From Flammeovirgaceae bacterium UBA7330 (GTDB lineage: Bacteria; Bacteroidota; Bacteroidia; Cytophagales; Cyclobacteriaceae): a DNA stretch of 25,456 bases. The DNA lies in NCBI GenBank assembly GCA_002471275.1, contig DKPQ01000021.1, positions 70,142 to 95,597 of the forward strand, read 5' to 3'. Of this stretch, positions 1 through 6,437 are shown piece after piece. Both the position numbers and the translations under genes were made by a program. Numbering within the stretch: position 1 is the stretch's first letter; each line of letters opens with the position of its first letter. The notes under the pieces were generated by a model. The model searched no databases, was not told where the DNA came from, and was given only the letters and a program-made list of their open reading frames with translations.

Positions 1-1383
1 CCCTAATAATTTGAAACCAACTCGTATTAGAACTATCCCCCTTAAGGAGGGGGTGCAGGGGGAGGATCTCGCAGATTTTATACAGTCATCCGATGACTGT
101 GATGAACGTCTCAGTTTCGGAATATCGGAGTGTCCGAACATCCTCACGCATTACCAGCAGAGTCTCTCGCAGAGGACTCTGCGCAATCCAAATGCACTAC
201 CCCGTCAACGCAGAGTCCCTACTCCATCCATCGTGTTGTAATTCGTTCTCTCCTGAAGGAGACATCTGCTAGGAAGGTAGCAGGTCGGCCTACATCCCCA
301 AATCAAACTACCCTCTCTTCTAAAGAGAGGGGAAAAGTGTCTGAGCTACCATCACAAATCGAAGTATTGGGTGAGTTGGGGATAGATCAGTCTTTAGAAT
401 TTTCCCCCTCTGGTGCAATCCAACGAAATCGAGCAGGTCCTACTAATCGTATTAGAACTATCCCCCTTTGGAGGGGGTGTAGGGGGAGGAATTCCATTGC
501 CATTCCTAGTAGACTATCGATTTTCATTAGCCACCCGATGACTGCGGAGAAAGGAACGAACAAAGCGAACAGGAATTAATCTACTTCATCGTCATCCTGA
601 ATGAAGCGAAGCGGAATGAATGGATCTTAGTTATCGTGAGATAAAGTGATGAATAGAGCATAATCCCTCTTCGCCCCCTTTATGAAGAGAGAGAAGCTGG
701 ATCAGAGGCTGATTGTAAAGGGGGATTTCTACCAATTGACGATTTCGCCATCAAATACCCGACCGTCAAAAAACACCGTCATTCTCGACGAAGTGAAGAA
801 TCTTATTCAATTAAGGTATCTGATAGAAAGGAAAGTAAACCCTAATAATTTGAAACCAACTCGCATAAGAACTATCCCCCTTAATGGAGGGGGTAGGGGG
901 AGGAATTGAAGTCAGGCATCCAATGACTGCAACGTTTTCTTTGCATCCGACCGTCGGAAAGTCGAAATGTCCGAACATCCTAACGCATTCCCAGCAGAGT
1001 CTCTCGCTAGCTGGCGGGGACTCTGCGCAATCCAAATGCACTAGCCCGTCGACGCAGAGTCCCTACTCCATCCATCGTGTTGAATACGATCTCTCCTAAT
1101 GGTGACATCTGCTAGGAAGGAGGGAGGTCGGCCTATATCCCCATATCAAACTTCCCTCTCTTCTAAAGAGAGGGGAAAGTGTCTGAGCTACCATCACAAA
1201 TCGAAGTATTGGGTGAGTTGGAGATAGATGGTCATCCGATGACTGCGCTATAATCCGGTTGTCGGAAAGTCGGAATATCCGAACGTCCGAATATCCTTCC
1301 CCCGTTCCCACCAGAGTCTTCTGCAAGCTGGCGGGGACTCTGCGCAATCCCGAGGCAATACCCCCCCGTCGACGCAGTCTAAA
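1..1383. repeat. Composite hairpin-repeat cluster A (no gene)
   Basis: No convincing gene lies here; short open frames are translations of repeats. The stretch is a mosaic of short modules that recur at 3720-5142 and 10320-11780. Modules are: a CCCCCTTAAGG-type hairpin followed by GGGGGAGGA (about 32-66, 464-490, 876-904); an 8-bp-arm palindrome CAGTCATC-C-GATGACTG (83-99, degenerate at 525-545, 915-932, 1231-1246); a GCAGAGTC...GACTCTGC hairpin (157-182, 994-1026, degenerate 1311-1343); a CCCTCTCTT-CTA-AAGAGAGGG hairpin (311-331, 1154-1174); and an AATCCCCC...GGGGGATT unit (about 663-727). The last copy stops at 1377, 7 bp before the toxin stop codon. The A+C rich, stop-poor frames explain the spurious ORFs. 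Confidence 0.85.
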
Positions 1384-1695
1384 TCAATGCTCTTGAGGCC
1401 CTTGCTTAACGTGCCTAAGCCTTAGTATTCTAATCTCCTTGGAGGTAAATCGGTATGAGATCCGATAGGAGTATTTTTCAAAAGCACGGTGATTTCCAGA
1501 ATTGTCTCGTTTAAACCTATCTAGAGGGTATTTTTCAGGATTAGTTGGAAGATCTTCTCGGGTAATTCGCAGTATTTCATCCCTGACCATTTCTGCGTTT
1601 TGTATAGAGTCTTCCATTATCGTTTTATACGCTTTTTGAAGAGAAGCATAGGCCCGTTTATTCCAAACTACTGTGGGCTTGGGGGCTTCTACCAT
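1384..1695 (-). CDS. RelE/ParE-family toxin of a type II toxin-antitoxin pair
   Basis: A 103-residue basic protein. The C-terminal half reads as the RelE/ParE beta-sheet: an HRAFEKYSYRISYRF strand pair followed by IRILRLRHVKQ, where Arg/His residues sit in the positions usual for this family in Bacteroidota. The N-terminal half is helical (ASLQKAYKTIMEDS...). Family members are ribosome-dependent mRNA interferases or gyrase inhibitors; which applies here cannot be told. The ATG at 1693-1695 lies inside the end of the upstream antitoxin gene (7-bp overlap), the usual antitoxin-first arrangement with translational coupling. The stop codon lies 7 bp from a truncated chromosomal repeat, so the pair borders accessory DNA. 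Confidence 0.8.
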   Translation of the reverse strand: MVEAPKPTVVWNKRAYASLQKAYKTIMEDSIQNAEMVRDEILRITREDLPTNPEKYPLDRFKRDNSGNHRAFEKYSYRISYRFTSKEIRILRLRHVKQGPQEH

Positions 1696-1919
1696 TTTCT
1701 GGACATCTTTTCGACCTCTTCCTGTGTATAAAATTCGCCCTTGTCAATCTCCGCATCAGCTTCATCCAATTCCCTATTATACTGCTCAATACTGACACGC
1801 TTGTTATCTTCTTTCTGTTGCTCTTTTTTCAACACAGCCTCCAGCTTCTCGATAACTTTCTCGTTTCCAATAGACAATATCGATTCTATAATATGAAGTT
1901 TTTTGGTCTGCAAATCCAT
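1689..1919 (-). CDS. Antitoxin partner of the RelE/ParE-type toxin
   Basis: A 76-residue, strongly charged protein (start MDLQTKKLHIIESIL). The N-terminal roughly 30 residues are helical (EKVIEKLEAVLKKEQ), and the C-terminus is an acidic tail of the kind that wraps the toxin (ELDEADAEIDKGEFYTQEEVEKM). An upstream in-frame start at 1955 would add 12 residues, but proteins of this Bacteroidota antitoxin group usually begin MDLQT/MDLQTRK, so the ATG at 1917-1919 is preferred. The family normally represses its own promoter through an N-terminal dimer; no obvious operator palindrome is seen within 60 bp upstream. Overlap with the toxin supports the pairing more strongly than the sequence itself. 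Confidence 0.72.
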   Translation of the reverse strand: MDLQTKKLHIIESILSIGNEKVIEKLEAVLKKEQQKEDNKRVSIEQYNRELDEADAEIDKGEFYTQEEVEKMSRKW

Positions 1920-2142
1920 ACTTAAAGTTACGATTTTTGATAGAATGCAGTTCACTAAAAGAAGAATAAATCTATAGGGTTATAGTATTCAGGTCCTTTG
2001 AAACCCTAAGCCGAGTCGAATATTTTTGACGGGTTGGGTTTAATAACTGCATCCGAATATCCGAAAATCGGAAAATCGGAAAATCGGAATGTCCGAACAT
2101 CTGAATATCCCTCAAGAATCCGAAGCATCAAACGATGAAATT

Positions 2143-2157
2143 TTCTCATTTTGAGAA
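2143..2157. promoter_or_regulatory. Palindromic site TTCTCA-TTT-TGAGAA (candidate operator)
   Basis: Perfect 6-bp arms around a 3-base centre. The same palindrome occurs inverted at 2536-2552, where the arms extend to 7 bp. Two copies of a 15-bp dyad within 400 bp of otherwise gene-free DNA suggest a protein-binding site, but no regulator can be assigned from the window. Confidence 0.4.
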
Positions 2158-2372
2158 TCTTTATGTGAAAGAAGCCAATTTTTGATCATGTAAACAGCTC
2201 TTACCAGTGGCATTTGTTGCGCTATTTATTCTCAGGTTCAATCTCGGGCTAAAACTTCAGCAGAAAAAGCTATCGATTACGGGAAAATCTGCGTTTACAG
2301 CGTCTAGAGCAAGGTTTTATAGGCTGTTGGGTGTATACATTTTTTGAGGTCGAATCAACAGCCCTATTTCGG

Positions 2373-2439
2373 GCGCTGACGAACGTGTTCGTGACGGTTC
2401 ATGAACACGTTCGTCAGCGCTCATGAACACGTTCGTCAG
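2373..2439. repeat. Long inverted repeat plus tandem copy (GACGAACGTGTTC family)
   Basis: Left arm 2373-2390 (GCGCTGACGAACGTGTTC) pairs perfectly, all 18 bases, with 2403-2420 across a 12-base loop. The right arm is then repeated directly: TCATGAACACGTTCGTCAG occurs at 2399-2417 and again at 2421-2439. Three copies of one core in 70 bp, one inverted and two direct, form a cruciform- or hairpin-capable element. No adjacent U-tract, so it does not look like an intrinsic terminator. Confidence 0.8.
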
Positions 2440-2699
2440 AACGCAATTTGACGTTGCTAATTTTTGAGTAATATTTTTCACGGTTTTTGACCCCCTTTTT
2501 TGGGATAAAAGTACTTGTCCCGATTTGGGAATTTTATTCTCAAAATGAGAATGGGGAAAGGGAGGTTTACAGACATTTTGGATATGCTACCCGACCTTAT
2601 CATTAAACGATGATAGAGCACGGTAGGATACGTTTTGAAATGTTTATTTCACAAATTGAGTAATATATGCTCTTTTTCATCTCATAAACCGTTTTGGTA

Positions 2700-2960
2700 T
2701 TCAAAATGGAGCAATTATTGCTTTCGATTTACTGTCTTTAGACTTGTCGAAAAGCGCATTCGACAGCTTAACAAGCTAAAGCTCAGCAAACGTCTCACTG
2801 TCCTCAGCAAGACCAAGCAAAGCAGAAATTAAGAGAAGCCATTTGATGGCGGATAAGCTCCTGGTAAGCATTACCACGCTTCGTTCCGGACCCAACGGGT
2901 ACAATCTGACGCCAGCCGTGTGATAGCAAGTGAAGCCTGCCTATATCGGCAGGCACTTTA
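2700..2960 (+). ncRNA. Run of small hairpins upstream of the HU gene (candidate structured RNA/leader)
   Basis: Perfect stems follow one another: AGCAA-TTA-TTGCT (2710-2722), TGTCGAA-7nt-TTCGACA (2745-2765), AGCTT-AAC-AAGCT (2765-2777), GCCAT-TTG-ATGGC (2838-2850), TGGTAA-GCA-TTACCA (2862-2876), ACCC-AAC-GGGT (2890-2900) and GCCTGCC-6nt-GGCAGGC (2935-2954). The last ends 38 bp before the HU start codon. The density of stems suggests a transcribed structured leader or small RNA, but it matches no RNA family I can name (not tmRNA, RNase P or SRP RNA). Confidence 0.3.
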
Positions 2961-2992
2961 ATCAATTGTTTTACATTTTAAATTTTAAAGTT

Positions 2993-3385
2993 ATGTCTAT
3001 TTTATATGAAGTCGTACCCAAAGGTCAACCGGGAGTGGTTGGCGGAGGTAATATTAAGTATTATGCAAAAATCGTTCGGCAGCAACCTATCAATATGAGG
3101 GAGTTCGCTGACGAGATCGCAGCGAGGGGCATATTGAGTACCCCGGTAATATATACTATGTTGGAGTGTCTATTGGATCGAATGCAGTATCACATGAAAG
3201 CTGGTCGCCCCATCAAGCTAGGTGATTTCGGTACTTTCTCACCATCCTTATCCAGTAGGCCGGAGGATGTACCAGGAGATGTAAATAAAGACTCCATCAG
3301 CAAGCTAAGGATTCTCTTTCGTCCTGGTAAAGTACTAAGTTCTCGTTTGAAAGTGCTGGATTTCCGTAAGATGAGAAAAAGCTAA
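2993..3385 (+). CDS. HU-like DNA-binding protein (HU-HIG type)
   Basis: 130 residues from ATG 2993; an upstream frame extends to 2930 but overlaps the GCCTGCC hairpin, and family members begin near MSILYEVV. Residues about 1-100 carry the HU fold: a helical N-terminus (FADEIAARG, helix-turn-helix-like dimerisation), then MLECLLDRMQYHMKAGRPIKLGDFGTFSPS, where the GRPIKLGDFGTF segment is the characteristic beta-turn before the DNA-binding arms, and a basic end (RILFRPGKVLSSRLK). The family bends DNA and acts in the nucleoid; HU-HIG members are common near mobile or accessory DNA in Bacteroidota. It is a lone gene, with a structured stretch on both sides. Confidence 0.85.
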   Translation: MSILYEVVPKGQPGVVGGGNIKYYAKIVRQQPINMREFADEIAARGILSTPVIYTMLECLLDRMQYHMKAGRPIKLGDFGTFSPSLSSRPEDVPGDVNKDSISKLRILFRPGKVLSSRLKVLDFRKMRKS

Positions 3386-3439
3386 ACGACCCAAGTGAAG
3401 TTATCGAGTCATAATGGTAGTTGTTTTACTTCAAATTTT

Positions 3440-3503
3440 AGAGGCCTGGCTAAGTGTCACTCCATTTTGAGTGGAACCCCCAAACCAAGAAGGCCTCTTT
3501 TTC
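3440..3503 (+). terminator. Probable terminator of the HU gene
   Basis: AGAGGCCT (3440-3447) pairs with AGGCCTCT (3491-3498), followed directly by five T (3498-3502). The interior holds a second stem, CACTC (3459-3463 region) with GAGTG. The loop is long for a classical terminator, so it could instead be part of a structured RNA. Confidence 0.4.
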
Positions 3504-3678
3504 TTCGCCCAATGTAGCTTTAGCGTAGTTGGGTTAAACCCAAAAACACTTTTTGCCCACTGTCAATGGCCTCACCTTTGGGGAAAAGTAGTCATCGCCA
3601 CCGTAGCCTTGGGACCTGGATACCTCCCTTGGAAAAAGATATTTTTGCTCATAGTTTAAAGTTTAAATAGTTGATTTT

Positions 3679-3719
3679 CCACTCTGCACTGCCTGGCAGT
3701 AAGCAGAGTGGTTTTTTTT
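3679..3719 (+). terminator. Strong intrinsic terminator
   Basis: Stem CCACTCTGC (3679-3687) with GCAGAGTGG (3703-3711), continued inside by ACTGCC-T-GGCAGT, and followed by eight T (3712-3719). This is a textbook intrinsic terminator for plus-strand transcription through the HU region. Confidence 0.85.
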
Positions 3720-5142
3720 AGCGAAGCGGAATGATTGGATCCTAGTTATTGTGAGGTATATAATAAAGTGATGTTAGTGCCATAATCCCCCCTTCGCCCC
3801 CTTATGAAGAGATAGAAGCTGGAACAGAGGTTGATTGTAAAGGGGGATTTCTACCTATTGACAATTTCGTTACCTAAAACCCGAACCGCGTTAGAACTAT
3901 CCCCCTCCAGGAGCGGTCCAACGTTTCGGACGGTCCGACGTTTCGGGTGAGGGGGAGGATTCATACTCGATCTCCATCAGCCTCTATCATAAAATAATCT
4001 GCGTCATCGGTACTACACCGTCGACGCAGAGTCCCTACTCCAGCTGTCGTGTTGCAATTCGTTCTCTCTTAAAGGAGACATCTGATAGGAAGGTTGTCTT
4101 TTAAGCAACAAGTCATCGAATGACTCTTCGGCTACTTCTGGTTTTCTTGAACAATTTATCAGGCACTGACTATTGGGGATGGTCTCTCAAAATTGTATGC
4201 AGTCATCCGATGACTGCGGTATAATCGGTTGTCCGAACATCAGAAATTCGGATCATCCGACCATCCTCCCCGTTCCCAGCAGCGTCTCTCGCAGAGGGCG
4301 CTGCGTAATCCTGAGGCTCTACCTCGTCGACGAAGAGTCCCTATTTCATCCATCGTAAAACGAAATCCTTCCCTGTGTAAGGGGACATCTGCTAAGAAGG
4401 TTGTCCTTAGTAAGCAATTCATCGAATGACTTCGTCTATCCATGATAGTTTGATCAATCAACCAGAAATAATTTGAGTCCGGTCTCGTGAACTATAACAC
4501 AGTCATCCGATGACTGCGACGTACGATAGGGAAAAATGCCCTTAAATCCCCCTTCGCCCCCTTTATGAAAAGGTAGAAGCCGGATTAAGTGCTAGTAGTG
4601 AAAGGGGGATTCCTGGCGATTGACGATTTCACCATCAAATACCCGATCGCCAAAAATCACCGTCATTCTGAGAGGTAATTTTTTTTCAAAACACACAAAT
4701 CTGGATGACGTTGGGCTGGTCCCTATAGGGATGCCTTTAGGCAGCCTGCCTGCCGGGGCAGGGGCGAGGGAAGGCCATCGCACGCCCCCGAAACCCCTTC
4801 AGGGGACCCACCGCACAGATTTAGAAGACGTCATAAGCAGCGGAATAGTGATAATCAATGATGAAAGAGGAATTGAAAGATTTTGGATTAAATATATCCG
4901 GTCAGATATATTGATTTTGCAGCGAAGAATCTCATCTAAATAATAAGTAAACATCAACGATCCTCCTGACGAAAAGGAGATTCCTGCCTCCCGTCAGGCA
5001 GGCTTCACTCCACTTTGTTTCGTTCAGAATGACGTGAAGTAATTCGATTTAGGTTCGCTGGAAAGATCTATCCGACCATCCTCCCCGTTCCCGCAGAGTC
5101 TCTCGCAGAGGACTCTGCGCAATTAGGAGGATAAAGGTTTCA
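3720..5142. repeat. Composite hairpin-repeat cluster B (no gene)
   Basis: No gene recognised. It contains the AATCCCCC...GGGGGATT unit (about 3783-3848), a CCCCCT...GGGGGAGGA module whose loop is expanded by a 17-bp tandem repeat (3914-3947), CAGTCATC-type palindromes (4109-4123 degenerate, 4200-4216, 4500-4516), GCAG-stem hairpins (4279-4304 and 5093-5118), the long direct repeat 4500-4842, an AATATATC/GATATATT stem (4891-4912) and a CCTGCCT/AGGCAGG stem (4983-5002). Text close to CGTCATTCTGA...GAAGTGAAG, a string seen in dispersed repeats of many Bacteroidota, also occurs (4661-4672 and, reversed, 5010-5035). Confidence 0.85.
4500..4842 (+). repeat. Long direct repeat, left copy
   Basis: 343 bp, near-identical by eye to 10463-10806 in the same orientation; about fifteen differences, mostly clustered near 4610-4650. 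It starts with the CAGTCATC-C-GATGACTG palindrome, contains the AAATCCCCC...AAAGGGGGATT unit, and ends in a block of adjacent mini-palindromes: CCCTATAGGG, TGCCT-TT-AGGCA, CCTGCC-GG-GGCAGG and CCCC-TTCA-GGGG (about 4720-4806), framed by AAATCTG (4697-4703) and CAGATTT (4816-4822). The pair brackets the three-gene exported operon. Confidence 0.9.
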
Positions 5143-6435
5143 TTAATCATATTTCTTCAAAGCATCGTTAATCACCTCGAGGTTTTGAAGGTCAGTTTGC
5201 GTGAGCAAATCATTTATATTTTTCGTCCGCCTGTCTCGTTTTTGTTCATCATTATAAAATTCAAACAGGTTAAAAAATGCCTGGTAGTAGGGGGTATCAA
5301 AGGCATAATTGTGCTTGGCATAAACCATGTTTTTAAGTACCAAAAGGTTTTCAGGACGCATTGATTTAAGGCTTTCTTTATCTAATAAGATATTGTGGGT
5401 CACATGATATAATGCTGCCTCAATTTGAATATCTGGAGCGTAGGTAATCACCACATTTTTATATTTATTGCTCCACGGTGCTATTTTGGTATCTAGTGAC
5501 GAAGACAACCAGTAAGCATCCAGCGTACCAGCTTTGTAAACTACACCTTTTGTGTCATGACTTTTTAACAAGAAAGGTGATTGAATATTATTAAATTCAT
5601 TGTCTATTATTTCATAATATCTTTCAATGTCATCAGGAGTACTGTGGTCCTCTTTAAAGTATTTAAGAAACTTGTAATTATGAGTAATATCAAAAAAGTA
5701 AGAATCGCCAATATAGTACCCTTTATTCCTATGAATGTTTTCATTTTCAAAGGAATTTATAAACTCTGTTATATCACTTTTGCTATTCATTAAATCAACA
5801 GTAAAGACTTTATAAGGCAACCCGTAGCCAGCTCCCTGGCCAGGGTCTCTACCTGTAAACACCCGTACTTTTTTTGAATATGGATAGTACTCGGTTTTTA
5901 CTACCACATCATACATGTCAAAAAGATCATCAAAGCTGTATACTTTGGTTTTTTCTCCGGTAAAAGGGTGAATGGTACTAAAGGTCACTTCAGTATTTAG
6001 AAAATAGACTTGCCTTTTAAGGTTGGTCTTTTCTTCATAAATCAAGAATTGGTTGTTTAATAAACCTACAATATTTCTGGTGGGTATTTCCACACCGGAA
6101 TATTTCAATTTTTCCAGTCTTGTATCAAAATATAGGACTTTAAAGTCGCTATCTAAAAAGAATAATGAATCACTGTTTGGTTCATAAAAAGTTTTGATGA
6201 TAAAGAAGTCGATGGTGTCAATAACAATTGTATCGCGATATACCACATGATAATCCTCATTGAGATAAACGCCATTTTTAAGTTCATTGACTTTACTGGC
6301 ACCTGTTTTAACCAGGTAGTCTTTGTCTTCTAAAGAAAAAGCGACCTCCACCGGGCCTTCATAAAGATGCAATTCCTGTCCATTACAAATAGCTCCTATT
6401 GAGAATAAAAAAAGTAAAACGATAAAGTTTTTCAT
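5143..6435 (-). CDS. Exported protein with C-terminal YARHG domain
   Basis: 430 residues from ATG 6435 (a TTG at 6441 would add two). Residues 1-20 are a signal peptide (KNFIVLLFLFSIGAICNGQ); the sequence before Cys is not a good lipobox. The middle 330 residues are beta-rich with no family I recognise. Residues about 351-430 match the YARHG pattern: LLVLKNMVYAKHNYAF, then an aromatic-rich segment and a final helix with LLTQTDLQNLEVINDAL. YARHG is an extracellular domain, thought to act at the cell wall. The ATG lies 2 bp after the stop of the upstream papain-like gene, so co-expression is very likely. Composition is AT-rich like its upstream neighbour. It may be an accessory or a periplasmic protector for that neighbour; this is inference. 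Confidence 0.7.
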   Translation of the reverse strand: MKNFIVLLFLFSIGAICNGQELHLYEGPVEVAFSLEDKDYLVKTGASKVNELKNGVYLNEDYHVVYRDTIVIDTIDFFIIKTFYEPNSDSLFFLDSDFKVLYFDTRLEKLKYSGVEIPTRNIVGLLNNQFLIYEEKTNLKRQVYFLNTEVTFSTIHPFTGEKTKVYSFDDLFDMYDVVVKTEYYPYSKKVRVFTGRDPGQGAGYGLPYKVFTVDLMNSKSDITEFINSFENENIHRNKGYYIGDSYFFDITHNYKFLKYFKEDHSTPDDIERYYEIIDNEFNNIQSPFLLKSHDTKGVVYKAGTLDAYWLSSSLDTKIAPWSNKYKNVVITYAPDIQIEAALYHVTHNILLDKESLKSMRPENLLVLKNMVYAKHNYAFDTPYYQAFFNLFEFYNDEQKRDRRTKNINDLLTQTDLQNLEVINDALKKYD

Positions 6436-6437
6436 TT

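Larger units (their letters stand above)
1920..2992. other. Palindrome-rich intergenic stretch without a convincing gene
   Basis: About 1.07 kb. No ORF here has a credible protein; the one 65-codon frame (2635-2832) overlaps dense hairpins and has biased, low-complexity translation. Contents: three tandem GAAAATCG octamers (2063-2086) next to TCCGAA-type repeat text (2051-2110); two mutually inverted TTCTCA/TGAGAA palindromes (2143-2157, 2536-2552); an inverted GGCTGTTG/CAACAGCC pair (2322-2329, 2356-2363); a large inverted-plus-direct repeat (2373-2439); and a run of small hairpins leading to the HU gene (2700-2954). Confidence 0.7.
3389..3719 (+). ncRNA. Untranslated structured stretch after the HU gene (3' UTR or small RNA)
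   Basis: About 330 bases with no credible protein (a 62-codon frame from a GTG at 3471 has no family features). It contains an AGAGGCCT/AGGCCTCT pair (3440-3447 and 3491-3498) enclosing a CACTC/GAGTG stem and followed by a T-run, then a perfect TTGGGTT-A-AACCCAA palindrome (3529-3543), and ends in a strong intrinsic terminator (3679-3719). The first pair could be the HU terminator; the remainder would then be a separate terminated transcript. Confidence 0.35.

Noticed and set aside
11..579. Two overlapping open frames with Arg/Pro/Ser-rich translation
   Set aside because: They are repeat modules read in frame; the same peptide text recurs at 841-909 and 10860-10958 with the repeat, not with a gene.
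682..1347. Several frames of 70-85 codons on both strands
   Set aside because: They cover palindromic repeat DNA, and no family features or conserved start context are seen.
2205..2225. GG-N10-GC pattern resembling a sigma-54 promoter
   Set aside because: The TTGC context is wrong at the expected -12 position and no gene follows.
2635..2832. 65-codon frame upstream of HU
   Set aside because: It runs through the hairpin series, has no domain and no sign of a start signal.
2846..2923. 25-codon ATG frame (MADKLLVSITTLRS...) ending just before the HU leader
   Set aside because: It could be a leader peptide, but it overlaps hairpins and nothing else supports translation.
3471..3659. 62-codon frame from a GTG after HU
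   Set aside because: No family match; it overlaps the AGGCCTCT stem and the TTGGGTTAAACCCAA palindrome.
4620..4943. 107-codon frame across the long direct repeat
   Set aside because: Equivalent frames exist in both repeat copies and end in unrelated sequence; it looks like chance openness in repeat DNA.
5093..5118. GCAGAGTC hairpin as terminator of the exported operon
   Set aside because: It lies 25 bp after the stop codon, but has no T-run in the transcribed direction and is one of eight copies of a dispersed repeat.
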